Shown here in pieces: positions 51,219 to 59,213 of a stretch of DNA of 64,000 nucleotides. The stretch is from positions 62,001-126,000 of the forward strand of contig NZ_QNQP01000003.1 in the NCBI RefSeq assembly GCF_003316635.1. The letters are read 5' to 3'. How positions within the stretch are numbered: the first letter of the stretch is position 1; each line of letters starts with the position of its first letter. The translations under genes and the position numbers were made by a program. The stretch is from Roseovarius dicentrarchi. GTDB taxonomy: Bacteria; Pseudomonadota; Alphaproteobacteria; Rhodobacterales; Rhodobacteraceae. The notes under the pieces are model-generated. The model ran no database searches, was not told where the DNA came from, and saw only the letters and a program-made list of their open reading frames with translations.

Positions 51219-52421
51219 TCAGCTGTTGCCGCGCGCGCCGAGGCCCAGACGCATCAGGCCCCGGCGCACCGGCGCCAGCGCATAAAGCGCGTTCAGCCCC
51301 ATCGCGCGCGCATCGCGCAGGGGCTGGGCGCTGACCATCGAGGCGCGGTTGAGCAGGTCAATGCCCGTCGTGCGCGCCATGATATCGGCGTGGCGGGCGC
51401 GGTGGTAGGCGTCCAGCATGGCGGTATCGCCCAGCGTTTCGGGCGATTTTTCGGCCAGATCCAGCAGGGCGGCGACATCGGCAAGGCTCATGTTCAGGCC
51501 TTGGGCGCCGATGGGCGGCACCACATGCGCGGCCTCGGCGATCAGGGCGACGCGCTGCGCGCTCATCCGCTCGGCGCGCTGGGTGATGATCGGCCACAGG
51601 GTGCGGCGGCTGGCCAGCTTCAGCGGGCCAAGGATGTGGCAGGAGCGGATGTTCATCTCGGCCTCGAAGGCCGTATCGTCCAGCGCGGCAAGGCGCTGCG
51701 CTTCGGCGCCGCGCTCCATCCAGACGATGGCCGACGAGGGCATTCCGTCATAGTCAGGCAGCGGGACAAGCGTGAAGGGGCCGCCGCTGCGGTGGATTTC
51801 GGTCGAGATATTGCCATGCGGGATCGGGTGCGTGACGGCAAAGGCCAGCGCCTTTTGCCCGTAGCGCGTGGTGTGCACCTTGATGCCGGTTGCGCGGCGG
51901 ATGGGCGAATTGCGCCCGTCGGCGGCCAGAACCAGCCGCGCGGTGACGCGTTCGCCGCAGGACAAGGTGACAATCGCCTCATTATCGCGGGTCAGCAGGC
52001 CGGCGGTGCCGGTGCCGGGGCGAAATTCGACCCCCGGCAAGTCATCAATCCGCGCCAGCATTTCGCGGCGCAGCAGCCAGTTGGGCAGGTTCCAGCCAAA
52101 GGGCAGGTCCGACAGCTCATCAGCGGCGAAGGCGCGCACCAAGCGCGGCGCCGGTTCGGCGCCGCCGGCGTCGATGATGCGCATGGTCTGTAGCGGCATT
52201 GCGTGGGGCGCAAGCCGGTCCCAGATCCCCGCCCGCTCCAGCAGGGCCTGGGCCGGTTGCAGAAACGCGGTGCTGCGCAGATCGGACCCGCCGGCGTCGC
52301 GGTCTGTCACGGGCGCGGCTGGGTCGACGCAAAGGACGCTGAAGCCGGCATTGCCGAAGATGCAGGCCGCCGTCAGCCCGGCAACGCCGCCGCCGGAAAT
52401 CAGGATGTCAAAATCAGCCAT
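51219..52421 (-). CDS. UbiH/UbiF/COQ6-family FAD hydroxylase
   Basis: A 400-residue flavin monooxygenase of the ubiquinone-hydroxylase group. The FAD fold is ISGGGVAGLTAACIFGNAGF (residues 8-27), followed by the DG motif VLAADGRNSPIRRATGIK near residue 165 and the GD-like C-terminal motif HVVPPIGAQGLNMSLADVAAL near residue 295. It likely adds a hydroxyl to the ubiquinone ring; which position is uncertain (UbiH, UbiF, UbiI and UbiL are close relatives). The stop directly abuts the stop of the convergent aminotransferase. Confidence 0.88.
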   Translation of the reverse strand: MADFDILISGGGVAGLTAACIFGNAGFSVLCVDPAAPVTDRDAGGSDLRSTAFLQPAQALLERAGIWDRLAPHAMPLQTMRIIDAGGAEPAPRLVRAFAADELSDLPFGWNLPNWLLRREMLARIDDLPGVEFRPGTGTAGLLTRDNEAIVTLSCGERVTARLVLAADGRNSPIRRATGIKVHTTRYGQKALAFAVTHPIPHGNISTEIHRSGGPFTLVPLPDYDGMPSSAIVWMERGAEAQRLAALDDTAFEAEMNIRSCHILGPLKLASRRTLWPIITQRAERMSAQRVALIAEAAHVVPPIGAQGLNMSLADVAALLDLAEKSPETLGDTAMLDAYHRARHADIMARTTGIDLLNRASMVSAQPLRDARAMGLNALYALAPVRRGLMRLGLGARGNS

Positions 52422-52469
52422 GTCGCCCCCTTGCGAGTGAGTGAAGCGGGGCCAAATAGCCCCCCGCGC

Positions 52470-52694
52470 TTATTGCCCCAGCGTGATCCAGACCAGCGCG
52501 ATCCAGATGACCGGCACCAGTGCCAGCGCCGGAATATACAGCCCCGGCACGCCCCAGATAAACACGCTGGCCCCCCACGCGACCAGTGCCAGAACGATCA
52601 CCAGAATGATCTTGGCGGCGACCATATTTTCCGAGGATTTCGTGCTGCGCTCGCCGGAAGTGGGTTCTGTGTGCGATACGGATGGGTTATTCAT
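52470..52694 (-). CDS. Small two-segment membrane protein
   Basis: A 74-residue protein with a polar Ser/Thr-rich N-terminus (MNNPSVSHTEPTSGERSTKS) and two hydrophobic segments (IILVIVLALVAWGASVFIW and YIPALALVPVIWIALVWITL). No family is recognised. It starts at an ATG with GGAG upstream, 48 bases before the UbiH-like gene on the same strand. Confidence 0.7.
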   Translation of the reverse strand: MNNPSVSHTEPTSGERSTKSSENMVAAKIILVIVLALVAWGASVFIWGVPGLYIPALALVPVIWIALVWITLGQ

Positions 52695-52784
52695 CTGAGG
52701 GCTCCTTTTTGTTCGCGTCTCGGGCAGATACCCCAATACCCTTAGCATTTCATCCGGTGCATTGCGCGCTAATTGCCGCAGGTG

Positions 52785-53429
52785 TCAAATAACGCGCGCC
52801 AGAAAGCCGCTCAGATCGTCGGTGTGGTGATGGATATGCGCGGCGCGGTGCGGCTGCGGCGCGACATGGACGGTGCGCAGGCCCATCGCGTGCGGCACGG
52901 CCAGGTTGCGCGGATCATCCTCGAACATCGCGGCGCGGGACGCGGTCAGCCCATCGGCATCGAATACGGCGCGAAACGCCTCGGCATCCGGTTTGGGGGC
53001 GAAACCGGCATGTTCCACGCCATAGACGGCATCGAATATGCCATCCAGCCCGCGTGCGGCGGCAACGCGGGTGGCGTATGGAGCGGTGCCGTTGGTGTAG
53101 ATGATCTTGCGCCCCGGCAGGGCTGTGATGCGCGCGCGCAGCGCCGGGTCCGGCGTCAGCGGGGACATGTCGATGTCATGGACTGCGATCAGATACTCAT
53201 CTGGCGCCATGCCATGCACACGCATCAAACCGGCCAGCGTGGTGCCGTGTTCGTGCCAGTAGAGCGCGCGCAGGCGGTTCGCCTCGGCGTGGTCCACGTT
53301 CAGCGTGTCCATGACGAATTGCGTCATGCGCAGCTCGATCTGATCGAAAAGGCGCAACTCGGGCGAATACAGCGTGTTGTCCAGGTCGAAAACCCACGTG
53401 TCGACGTGGCAGAAATCATGTTTTGTCAT
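52785..53429 (-). CDS. HAD-family pyrimidine 5'-nucleotidase-like phosphatase
   Basis: A 214-residue HAD hydrolase. Motif I is VFDLDNTLYSPELRLFDQIE (nucleophile Asp near residue 14), motif II is IIYTNGT near residue 112, motif III is a Lys in GFAPKPDAEAF near residue 148, and motif IV is AAMFEDDPRNLAVPHAMGL near residue 170. The DxDNTLYxP pattern is typical of the SDT1-like pyrimidine 5'-nucleotidases. The start MTKHDFCHVD is set by the conserved motif; longer in-frame ATGs upstream would overlap the divergent GntR gene. Confidence 0.88.
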   Translation of the reverse strand: MTKHDFCHVDTWVFDLDNTLYSPELRLFDQIELRMTQFVMDTLNVDHAEANRLRALYWHEHGTTLAGLMRVHGMAPDEYLIAVHDIDMSPLTPDPALRARITALPGRKIIYTNGTAPYATRVAAARGLDGIFDAVYGVEHAGFAPKPDAEAFRAVFDADGLTASRAAMFEDDPRNLAVPHAMGLRTVHVAPQPHRAAHIHHHTDDLSGFLARVI

Positions 53430-53537
53430 GCCGCTATAGGTAGCCGCGCGGGCGGGGCTGTCAACATGCGCGGGCTTGAACGGGCGGGCTTGCGCGCCTA
53501 GGGTCTGCCCGGCCTGTAACTGACTGGATGCCCCGCC

Positions 53538-54182
53538 ATGAAACCCGCCCCGACCGATGCCTATTCGCTGATCCTTGAGGCGATTGATATGGGCATTTTC
53601 AAACCCGGCGACCGGCTGGTTGAAAGCGATCTGGCCGAGAAGTTCGGCGTTTCGCGCACGCCCATCCGCGAGGCTCTGCAACGGCTTGAGACGCAATCCC
53701 TGCTCGCGCGGGACGGGCGCAGCCTGATCGTGGCGTCGCTGGATCACAACCAGCGCGCCGAGCTATACGTCGTGCGCGCCGAGCTGGAAGGGCTGGCCGC
53801 CGGTCTGGCCGCGCGCCACGCCACTCCCGAAGAGGTGGCCGTGCTGCGCGGCATGGTCGAGCAGGACCGCGCGCTGATTGGCCGGCCCGATCTGATGGCG
53901 CGCGCCAACCGGCGATTTCACAAGCAGATCCATCTGGCCTCGCATAACCGGTTTCTGGTGCAGCAGCTGGATCTTGTGCATCGGTCCATGGCGCTGATGG
54001 CCACCACGTCGCTGGCTGCCGAGGGCCGGGGCGAGGCGGCGATTGCCGAACATGACGCCATCGCCCGCGCGATCGAGGACGGCGACGGACGCGCCGCGCA
54101 TGACGCGCTGAAGGCGCATATCTCCAAGGCGTTCATCACCCGCCTGCGGCTGGAATCAGGCGAGGTCAACGCGATCCCGTAA
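53538..54182 (+). CDS. GntR-family regulator with FCD domain
   Basis: A 214-residue FadR-type regulator. The winged helix is LILEAIDMGIFKPGDRLVES, then DLAEKFGVSRTPIREALQRLE (recognition helix). Residues 75-205 form the all-helical FCD sensor with likely metal-binding polar residues (ANRRFHKQIHLASHNRF and AAIAEHDAIARAIEDGD). The family senses small carboxylic acids. The target is unclear; the divergent HAD phosphatase is closest. Its last 27 bases overlap the convergent glycosyltransferase gene. Confidence 0.9.
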   Translation: MKPAPTDAYSLILEAIDMGIFKPGDRLVESDLAEKFGVSRTPIREALQRLETQSLLARDGRSLIVASLDHNQRAELYVVRAELEGLAAGLAARHATPEEVAVLRGMVEQDRALIGRPDLMARANRRFHKQIHLASHNRFLVQQLDLVHRSMALMATTSLAAEGRGEAAIAEHDAIARAIEDGDGRAAHDALKAHISKAFITRLRLESGEVNAIP

Positions 54183-56093
54183 TGGTTGCTGTTCCTGAAC
54201 CGGTTCGGGTGTCAAAGACAGGCCATGGGTCGTCTTGTCCCAGTAGAATGGCGCGACGATCATCTCATACAGCGCCTTGATTGCGGCAATGGTGCCCAGC
54301 GGCGTATAGAGGTGCATCGTGGGCGTCCAGATCATGAGGTGCCGATGCTGGCGGCCAGACACGCCCAGCATGTAAAAGCAGACATTCAGGATCTCGACCG
54401 CCAGAAACAGCTGCCCGAACCGCAGCAGATCACTGCGCGGCAGCACGGAATCCAGCGGATGCGGCAGGCCCAGCATCACCAGCCAGAACGACCACAGGAA
54501 CGGCGCCAGCAGAAACTGTGACAGGGCGGCGACGAAATGCGCCTGAAACCCCAGAAACTGCCACGCGCCCAGTTGCCGAAGCAGCGTGACGGGCCGCCGC
54601 ATATGCACCAGATAGGTGGTCATGTACCCCTTGAGCCAGCGCGAGCGCTGCTTGACCCACGGCCAGGCGCGGCAATTTGCCTCCTCCCCGGTGACGGTTC
54701 CGATGACTTCGGTGCGGTAGCCATGACGCGCCAGACGAAAGCCCAGATCGGCGTCTTCGGTGACGTTATGCGCGTCCCATCCGCCCAAGGCCTCCAGCAC
54801 GTCGCGCCGGAAATACAGCGTGGTGCCGCCCAGCGGAATGGCGAATCCCAGCCGCGCAAGGCCCGGCAGCATGACGCGGAACCATGTTGCGTATTCGATG
54901 GTAAAACAGCGCGCCAGCCAGTTCTGGCGCGGGTTGTAGTAATCCAGGATTCCCTGAAGGCAGGCGACATCCGGCGGCGCGGCCTGAAACCGGCGGGAGA
55001 TCTGGGTGATCTGGTCGGGGTCGGGGGCATCCTCGGCGTCGAAAATTCCGACGATATCGCCCTCGCAGAAATCCAGCGCATAGTTCATCGCACGCGGTTT
55101 TGTGCGCGGCTGGCCATCGGGGACGATAACGGCGCGCATCCATGGCGGCAGGTCGATCTGGGCCAGCGTCTGGCGGGTGGTGTCGTCCTTTTCCTCCAGC
55201 ACCAGAATGACATCCAGCAGGCATTTGGGGTAAGTCAGCCGCGCAAGCCGGGTGATCAGATGGTGGGCAATCTCGGTCTCGCGGAACAGCGGCACCAGGA
55301 CCGAGACCTTGGGCAGCTTGGCGCCCGGCGGCAAATCCGGCTGCACGCCCTCGGGCGCGCCCTTGGCGACCCGCGCGCAGACAGCTGCCATTTTCAGCAC
55401 GGCCGATACGATCAGTGTCACCATGGCCCAGCCCAGAAATACCGAATAAACCGTCACCGGGAATTGCAATGTCAGCGCGATGCACGCGGCCATGACCATC
55501 AGCGCCAGCGCGATGCGCCGGGCGGGGGACGCGCGCCAGGTGCGGCAGCTTTCGCTGGCGGGCGTTCGGGACTGGGCGTCGATGGTCAGGCGCGCGCGCG
55601 CGGCATCGGCGACCGATGCCTGAATGTCGCGGCGCGGTGCGATGATGCGCGGCAGGTTGCGCAGGTCGGCGGGCAGGGCGGTGTCGCGGGCATGCGCGTC
55701 GGGGGTGTCTACCGCCAGTCGCAACCGGCCGTCGGCGCCGCGAATTGGCGCAACATTGGCCTTGATCAACTTGCGCGCATCCATTCCGCCGGGCAGCTCG
55801 GCGCCGCGGGCCAGTTCCCGCGATGTGGCAAGGCGCAGATTGGCGCGCGCGGCCTGTGCATTCAGGATGTCGGGCGCATCAACCAGCCCCTCGGACAGCA
55901 GCACGCGGTCCAGCGGCGCGTCGCAATGGGCCTGCACGATCTGCGCCAGTTCCGCGTCTGAATTTGAAATGACCCCGGTGCGCACCAGATAGCGGCCCAG
56001 ACTGCACAGATCATCCCCTTGGGCAAGCGCGCCTGTGCGGCGCACGTCATGCCGTGGATGCGCGTCCAGTTTGCGCAGTTCTGAAATACCCAT
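54156..56093 (-). CDS. Processive-type family 2 glycosyltransferase with MshEN-like N-terminus
   Basis: A 645-residue membrane enzyme. Residues 30-95 contain two related segments (SLGRYLVRTGVISNSD and PLDRVLLSEGLVDAPDILNA) that resemble the paired c-di-GMP-binding motifs of MshEN/GspE-N domains, imperfectly. Two membrane segments lie near 190-235. The GT2 core has VSVLVPLFRE, IFDAEDAPDPDQ, NVTEDADLGFR (TED) and the processive motif QRSRW (WVKQRSRWLKG), followed by more membrane segments. It probably polymerises an exopolysaccharide, perhaps under c-di-GMP control (inference). No other polysaccharide genes are adjacent. Confidence 0.85.
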   Translation of the reverse strand: MGISELRKLDAHPRHDVRRTGALAQGDDLCSLGRYLVRTGVISNSDAELAQIVQAHCDAPLDRVLLSEGLVDAPDILNAQAARANLRLATSRELARGAELPGGMDARKLIKANVAPIRGADGRLRLAVDTPDAHARDTALPADLRNLPRIIAPRRDIQASVADAARARLTIDAQSRTPASESCRTWRASPARRIALALMVMAACIALTLQFPVTVYSVFLGWAMVTLIVSAVLKMAAVCARVAKGAPEGVQPDLPPGAKLPKVSVLVPLFRETEIAHHLITRLARLTYPKCLLDVILVLEEKDDTTRQTLAQIDLPPWMRAVIVPDGQPRTKPRAMNYALDFCEGDIVGIFDAEDAPDPDQITQISRRFQAAPPDVACLQGILDYYNPRQNWLARCFTIEYATWFRVMLPGLARLGFAIPLGGTTLYFRRDVLEALGGWDAHNVTEDADLGFRLARHGYRTEVIGTVTGEEANCRAWPWVKQRSRWLKGYMTTYLVHMRRPVTLLRQLGAWQFLGFQAHFVAALSQFLLAPFLWSFWLVMLGLPHPLDSVLPRSDLLRFGQLFLAVEILNVCFYMLGVSGRQHRHLMIWTPTMHLYTPLGTIAAIKALYEMIVAPFYWDKTTHGLSLTPEPVQEQQPLRDRVDLA

Positions 56094-56101
56094 GAGATAC
56101 C

Positions 56102-56124
56102 TTTCGCCATCCCTTCTGGCGAAA
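56102..56124 (-). promoter_or_regulatory. Leader hairpin in front of the glycosyltransferase gene
   Basis: An 8-bp perfect stem (TTTCGCCA / TGGCGAAA) with a 7-base loop lies 9-31 bases before the ATG at 56093. The best ribosome site (AAAGG) sits in the 3' arm, so the stem could hide it. Regulation by this structure is speculative. Confidence 0.4.
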
Positions 56125-56173
56125 AGTTTCGTTCATATTGGTTAATAGAGCGTAAAGGCTTTCTTAACAGCCG

Positions 56174-57337
56174 TCAGGAAACCGTTTCCTTTTGGGCCAT
56201 TGACGCGACAAACCGTTCGAAAAGGTAAAAGCTGTCCTGCGGTCCTGGGCTGGCCTCGGGGTGGTGCTGCACCGAAAAGACCGGGCGATTCTCTACCGCG
56301 ATGCCGCAGTTTGACCCGTCGAACAGCGATACATGCGTCTCGCGCACGCCGTCCGGCAGGCTTTGCCCGTCCACGGCAAAGCCGTGGTTCATCGAGGTGA
56401 TTTCAACCTTGCCGGTGGTGTAATCCTTGACCGGGTGGTTGGCGCCGTGGTGGCCATGGCCCATCTTGACGGTCTTGGCGCCCAGCGCCAGCGCCAGCAT
56501 CTGGTGGCCAAGGCAGATGCCGAAAATCGGCAGGTTTGCCGCCAGCAGATCCCTGATCACCGGCACGGCATAGACGCCGGTGGCGGCCGGATCGCCCGGA
56601 CCGTTTGACAGGAATACGCCATCGGGGCTGTGGGCCAGAACCTCCTCCGCGGTGGCGGTGGCGGGCAGCACGGTGATGTCGCAGCCGGCCGAGGCAAGGC
56701 AGCGCAGGATGTTGCGCTTGGCGCCATAGTCGATGGCGACAACCTTGTGTTTCGGATCGGTCTGGCGCGGATAGCCGTCCGGCCATGCCCAGAGCATCTC
56801 GTCCCAGCGGTAGGATTGCGCGCAGGTCACATCCTTGGCCAGGTCCTGCCCTTCAAGCCCGGCAAACCCGCGGGCCTTGGCAATCAGCGCGTCGGTATCG
56901 AAATTGCCGTCCGGATCATGGGCCAGCGCGACATGCGGCGCGCCCTGCTGGCGGATCGCGCGGGTCAGGCGGCGGGTATCGACGCCGCCGATGGCGATGC
57001 GCCCGCGCTGGGCCAGCCAATCATGCAGGTGCTGGGTATTGCGCCAGTTGCTGGGCTCGGTCGGGTCCCATTTGACCACCATGCCGGCGGCGACAGGATC
57101 GGCTGATTCGTCATCCTCGGCGCAGGTGCCGGTGTTGCCGATATGCGGAAAGGTAAAGGTGACGACCTGCCCGGCATAGCTGGGGTCGGTCATGATTTCC
57201 TGATAGCCGGTCATCGCCGTGTTGAAACACAGCTCGGCCACCACTTCGCCGGTGGCGCCAAAGCCGCGGCCGTAAATCAGCGTGCCATTGGCCAGCGCAA
57301 GGCAGGCGGTGGGGCGGGGCTGGGGCGCGTGCGTCAT
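56174..57337 (-). CDS. carA: Carbamoyl-phosphate synthase, small (glutaminase) subunit
   Basis: A 387-residue glutaminase subunit that supplies ammonia to CarB for arginine and pyrimidine synthesis. N-terminal domain ALANGTLIYGRGFGATGEVV and FNTAMTGYQEIMTDPSYAGQVV precede a class I amidotransferase domain with nucleophile Cys in IFGICLGHQMLALALGAKTV (near residue 270) and the His/Glu pair in VQHHPEASPGPQD (near residue 355). carB is not in the window. Confidence 0.97.
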   Translation of the reverse strand: MTHAPQPRPTACLALANGTLIYGRGFGATGEVVAELCFNTAMTGYQEIMTDPSYAGQVVTFTFPHIGNTGTCAEDDESADPVAAGMVVKWDPTEPSNWRNTQHLHDWLAQRGRIAIGGVDTRRLTRAIRQQGAPHVALAHDPDGNFDTDALIAKARGFAGLEGQDLAKDVTCAQSYRWDEMLWAWPDGYPRQTDPKHKVVAIDYGAKRNILRCLASAGCDITVLPATATAEEVLAHSPDGVFLSNGPGDPAATGVYAVPVIRDLLAANLPIFGICLGHQMLALALGAKTVKMGHGHHGANHPVKDYTTGKVEITSMNHGFAVDGQSLPDGVRETHVSLFDGSNCGIAVENRPVFSVQHHPEASPGPQDSFYLFERFVASMAQKETVS

Positions 57338-57537
57338 GGCGGCTCTCCGGTAGTGGAATGGCGGGGCAAAATCTGCGCATACCTAAGGGCGGGCAGGGGG
57401 ACGGTCAAGGGCCAAGCGGCACCGGCGACACCGGGGCGCGGGGGCCGGCAGGTTGCCAGCATGCGCGCCAATCTATAGGGAGCGTAGGCTGGGACAGCGG
57501 CCGCATCGGCGGCACGGACCCCAAAGTGAGGATGACC

Positions 57538-58002
57538 ATGGAAATGACACTGCGCGACCGGATTGACACAGCCCTGAAACAAGCCATGCGCGATCGCGAT
57601 TCCCAGCGGCTTGCAACGCTTCGGCTGATCAATGCCGCGATCAAGGATCAGGAAATCGCCGCTCGCGTCAAGGATGGCGAAACCGGCGTGACCGACGATG
57701 ATATTCTGGCGATCCTTGGCAAGATGACCAAGCAGCGCCAGGAATCAGTGCGCGCCTACGAGGAGGGCGGCCGGATCGATCTGGCCGAACGCGAGCAGGC
57801 GGAAATCGACATTATCGCCGAATTCCTGCCCCGCCAGCTGAGCGATGAGGAAGCCGAGGCCGCCATCAGCCAGGCGATCAATGACACCGGCGCCACGTCG
57901 ATCCGCGACATGGGCAAGGTCATGGGCGCGCTAAAGGCAAACTATGCCGGGCAGATGGATTTCGGCGCGGTCGGCCCGCGTATCAAGGACCGGCTTTGCT
58001 GA
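57538..58002 (+). CDS. GatB/YqeY-family protein
   Basis: A 154-residue YqeY protein (LRDRIDTALKQAMRDRDSQR, LRLINAAIKDQEIAARVK, YEEGGRIDLAEREQAEIDII, EFLPRQLSDEEAEAAI and the C-terminal MGKVMGALKANYAGQMD). The family resembles the GatB tail that recognises mis-acylated tRNA; its cellular role is not established. Several in-frame ATGs cluster (57532, 57538, 57544); I chose 57538 from spacing to a GTGAGG site. carA is divergent, as in many alphaproteobacteria. Confidence 0.88.
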   Translation: MEMTLRDRIDTALKQAMRDRDSQRLATLRLINAAIKDQEIAARVKDGETGVTDDDILAILGKMTKQRQESVRAYEEGGRIDLAEREQAEIDIIAEFLPRQLSDEEAEAAISQAINDTGATSIRDMGKVMGALKANYAGQMDFGAVGPRIKDRLC

Positions 58003-58033
58003 CAGCAGAACACGTCGGCCCAGCTGCGCGAAG

Positions 58034-58534
58034 TCAGCTTTGCGCGCGGGCCTCTGTGATGGCGCGGCGCAGTTCGTGATAGAGCGCCTTGCGCTCGTCC
58101 TCGGACAGGAACGCGCCCAGCTCGACCTCGCGGCCGGCGCCGCGCAGGGTGATGTAATGCGCCACCGGCCCGCCGGAGGGGTAGATCTGCGGCTGTGCCC
58201 AATAGCAGTTGCAATCCCAGGTCTGCACCTCGCCCTTTGGGCTGGTGCGGGTCAGATGCACTTCCCTGTTGTCGATCACCAACGCTTCGTGCAGGCGGCC
58301 CGCGCGGTAGCTATGCTCGATCGCCCACCATATCAGCACCACAGCTGCGGCCAGAAACGGCAGCAGCCCCCACAGCACTGCGGTGCCGAGCAGCGCAAAC
58401 AGCGGCAGTGAGAACATCAGGCAGGTGGCCAGAAGGAAGCCGGCAAAGCCGCGTCTGGACAGCGACCGGTGCGGCCACAGATCCAGCCTGCTGGCGGCCT
58501 GATCGGGGGTGGATGGGGACCATTCGTAGGGCAT
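58034..58534 (-). CDS. DUF2244-family membrane protein
   Basis: A 166-residue protein with two close membrane segments (GFAGFLLATCLMFSLPLFAL and WGLLPFLAAAVVLIWWAIEH) and a cytoplasmic beta-rich domain (LTRTSPKGEVQTWDCNCYWA, VELGAFLSEDERKALYHELR). These match DUF2244, integral membrane proteins of unknown function found near respiratory genes in alphaproteobacteria. The start MPYEWSPST is chosen; upstream in-frame codons run into repeat DNA. Confidence 0.8.
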   Translation of the reverse strand: MPYEWSPSTPDQAASRLDLWPHRSLSRRGFAGFLLATCLMFSLPLFALLGTAVLWGLLPFLAAAVVLIWWAIEHSYRAGRLHEALVIDNREVHLTRTSPKGEVQTWDCNCYWAQPQIYPSGGPVAHYITLRGAGREVELGAFLSEDERKALYHELRRAITEARAQS

Positions 58535-58605
58535 GCTGCGAACCTGAGCTGGGTAATCTTGGTAAAAGGTGTGCCGATGTGGTGCGCGGGTCAAGGGCGG
58601 CGCCG

Positions 58606-58682
58606 GGGGGGCTTTGCCCCCCGCACCCAAAATCCGACAGGATTTTGAGTGCTCCCCCCAGGGTATTGCCACCAAGAAAAAG
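58606..58682 (+). repeat. Double-hairpin intergenic repeat unit with trailing motif
   Basis: Hairpin 1 is GGGGGGC-TTT-GCCCCCC (58606-58622). Hairpin 2 is GCAC/GTGC plus CAAAATCC-GACA-GGATTTTG (58623-58652, one mismatch). These are followed by GGGTATTGCCACCAAGAAAA, a divergent copy of the dispersed motif. The unit sits between the DUF2244 and GNAT genes, which both run on the minus strand. Confidence 0.6.
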
Positions 58683-58691
58683 CCGGGGGCG

Positions 58692-59138
58692 TCAGCGCGC
58701 GTATTTGATGAAGGGCGTCTGTGTGCCGATGCGGTCATAGAGCTTGCGGGCGGTTTCGTTGAAATCCTGCGTCAGCCAATAGACGGTGGGGCAATCATCG
58801 GCGTCGGCGGCGGCATAGACCGCCTCGATCAGCTTGCGGCCCACGCCGGTGCCGCGCGCGGATGGGTCGGCGTAGAGGTCCTGGAGGTAGCAGACATCCG
58901 CGATCTTCCAGTTATGCGGATGGTAGATGTAATGCACCAGACCGACGGGCTGGCCGTTTTGCAGTGCGATCAGGCCGTTCTGGTTCGGGTGGTCTGCGCT
59001 GGTCAGGCGCTGGAACGTGGTGTGATACACCTCGTCCGGCAGGGTAGTTTCGTAGTATTCCAGATAGCCGGTCCACAGACGGCGCCATTCCGTCTTGTCG
59101 CTGGCCTGAAGGGGGCGGATGGTGAGGGGGGTAGGCAT
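58692..59138 (-). CDS. GNAT-family N-acetyltransferase
   Basis: A 148-residue acetyltransferase. The acetyl-CoA-binding motif A is YLQDLYADPSARGTGVGRKLIEAVYAAA (the R-x-x-G-x-G/A loop is RGTGVG, near residue 96), and motif B is VYWLTQDFNETARKLYDRIG. The substrate is unknown; close relatives act on small amines or protein N-termini. Confidence 0.88.
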   Translation of the reverse strand: MPTPLTIRPLQASDKTEWRRLWTGYLEYYETTLPDEVYHTTFQRLTSADHPNQNGLIALQNGQPVGLVHYIYHPHNWKIADVCYLQDLYADPSARGTGVGRKLIEAVYAAADADDCPTVYWLTQDFNETARKLYDRIGTQTPFIKYAR

Positions 59139-59213
59139 GGCGCGCGCTTTCTGTTTGATTCGGGTGTTTCACCATAGCAGACGCGCGCGCCGTTCGTGCC
59201 CGGCGCGGCGCAG

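Noticed and set aside
52447-52470. GCGGGG...CCCCGC stem between the small membrane protein and the UbiH-like gene as a terminator
   Set aside because: No T-run on either strand after the stem, and the two genes run in the same direction with a short gap.
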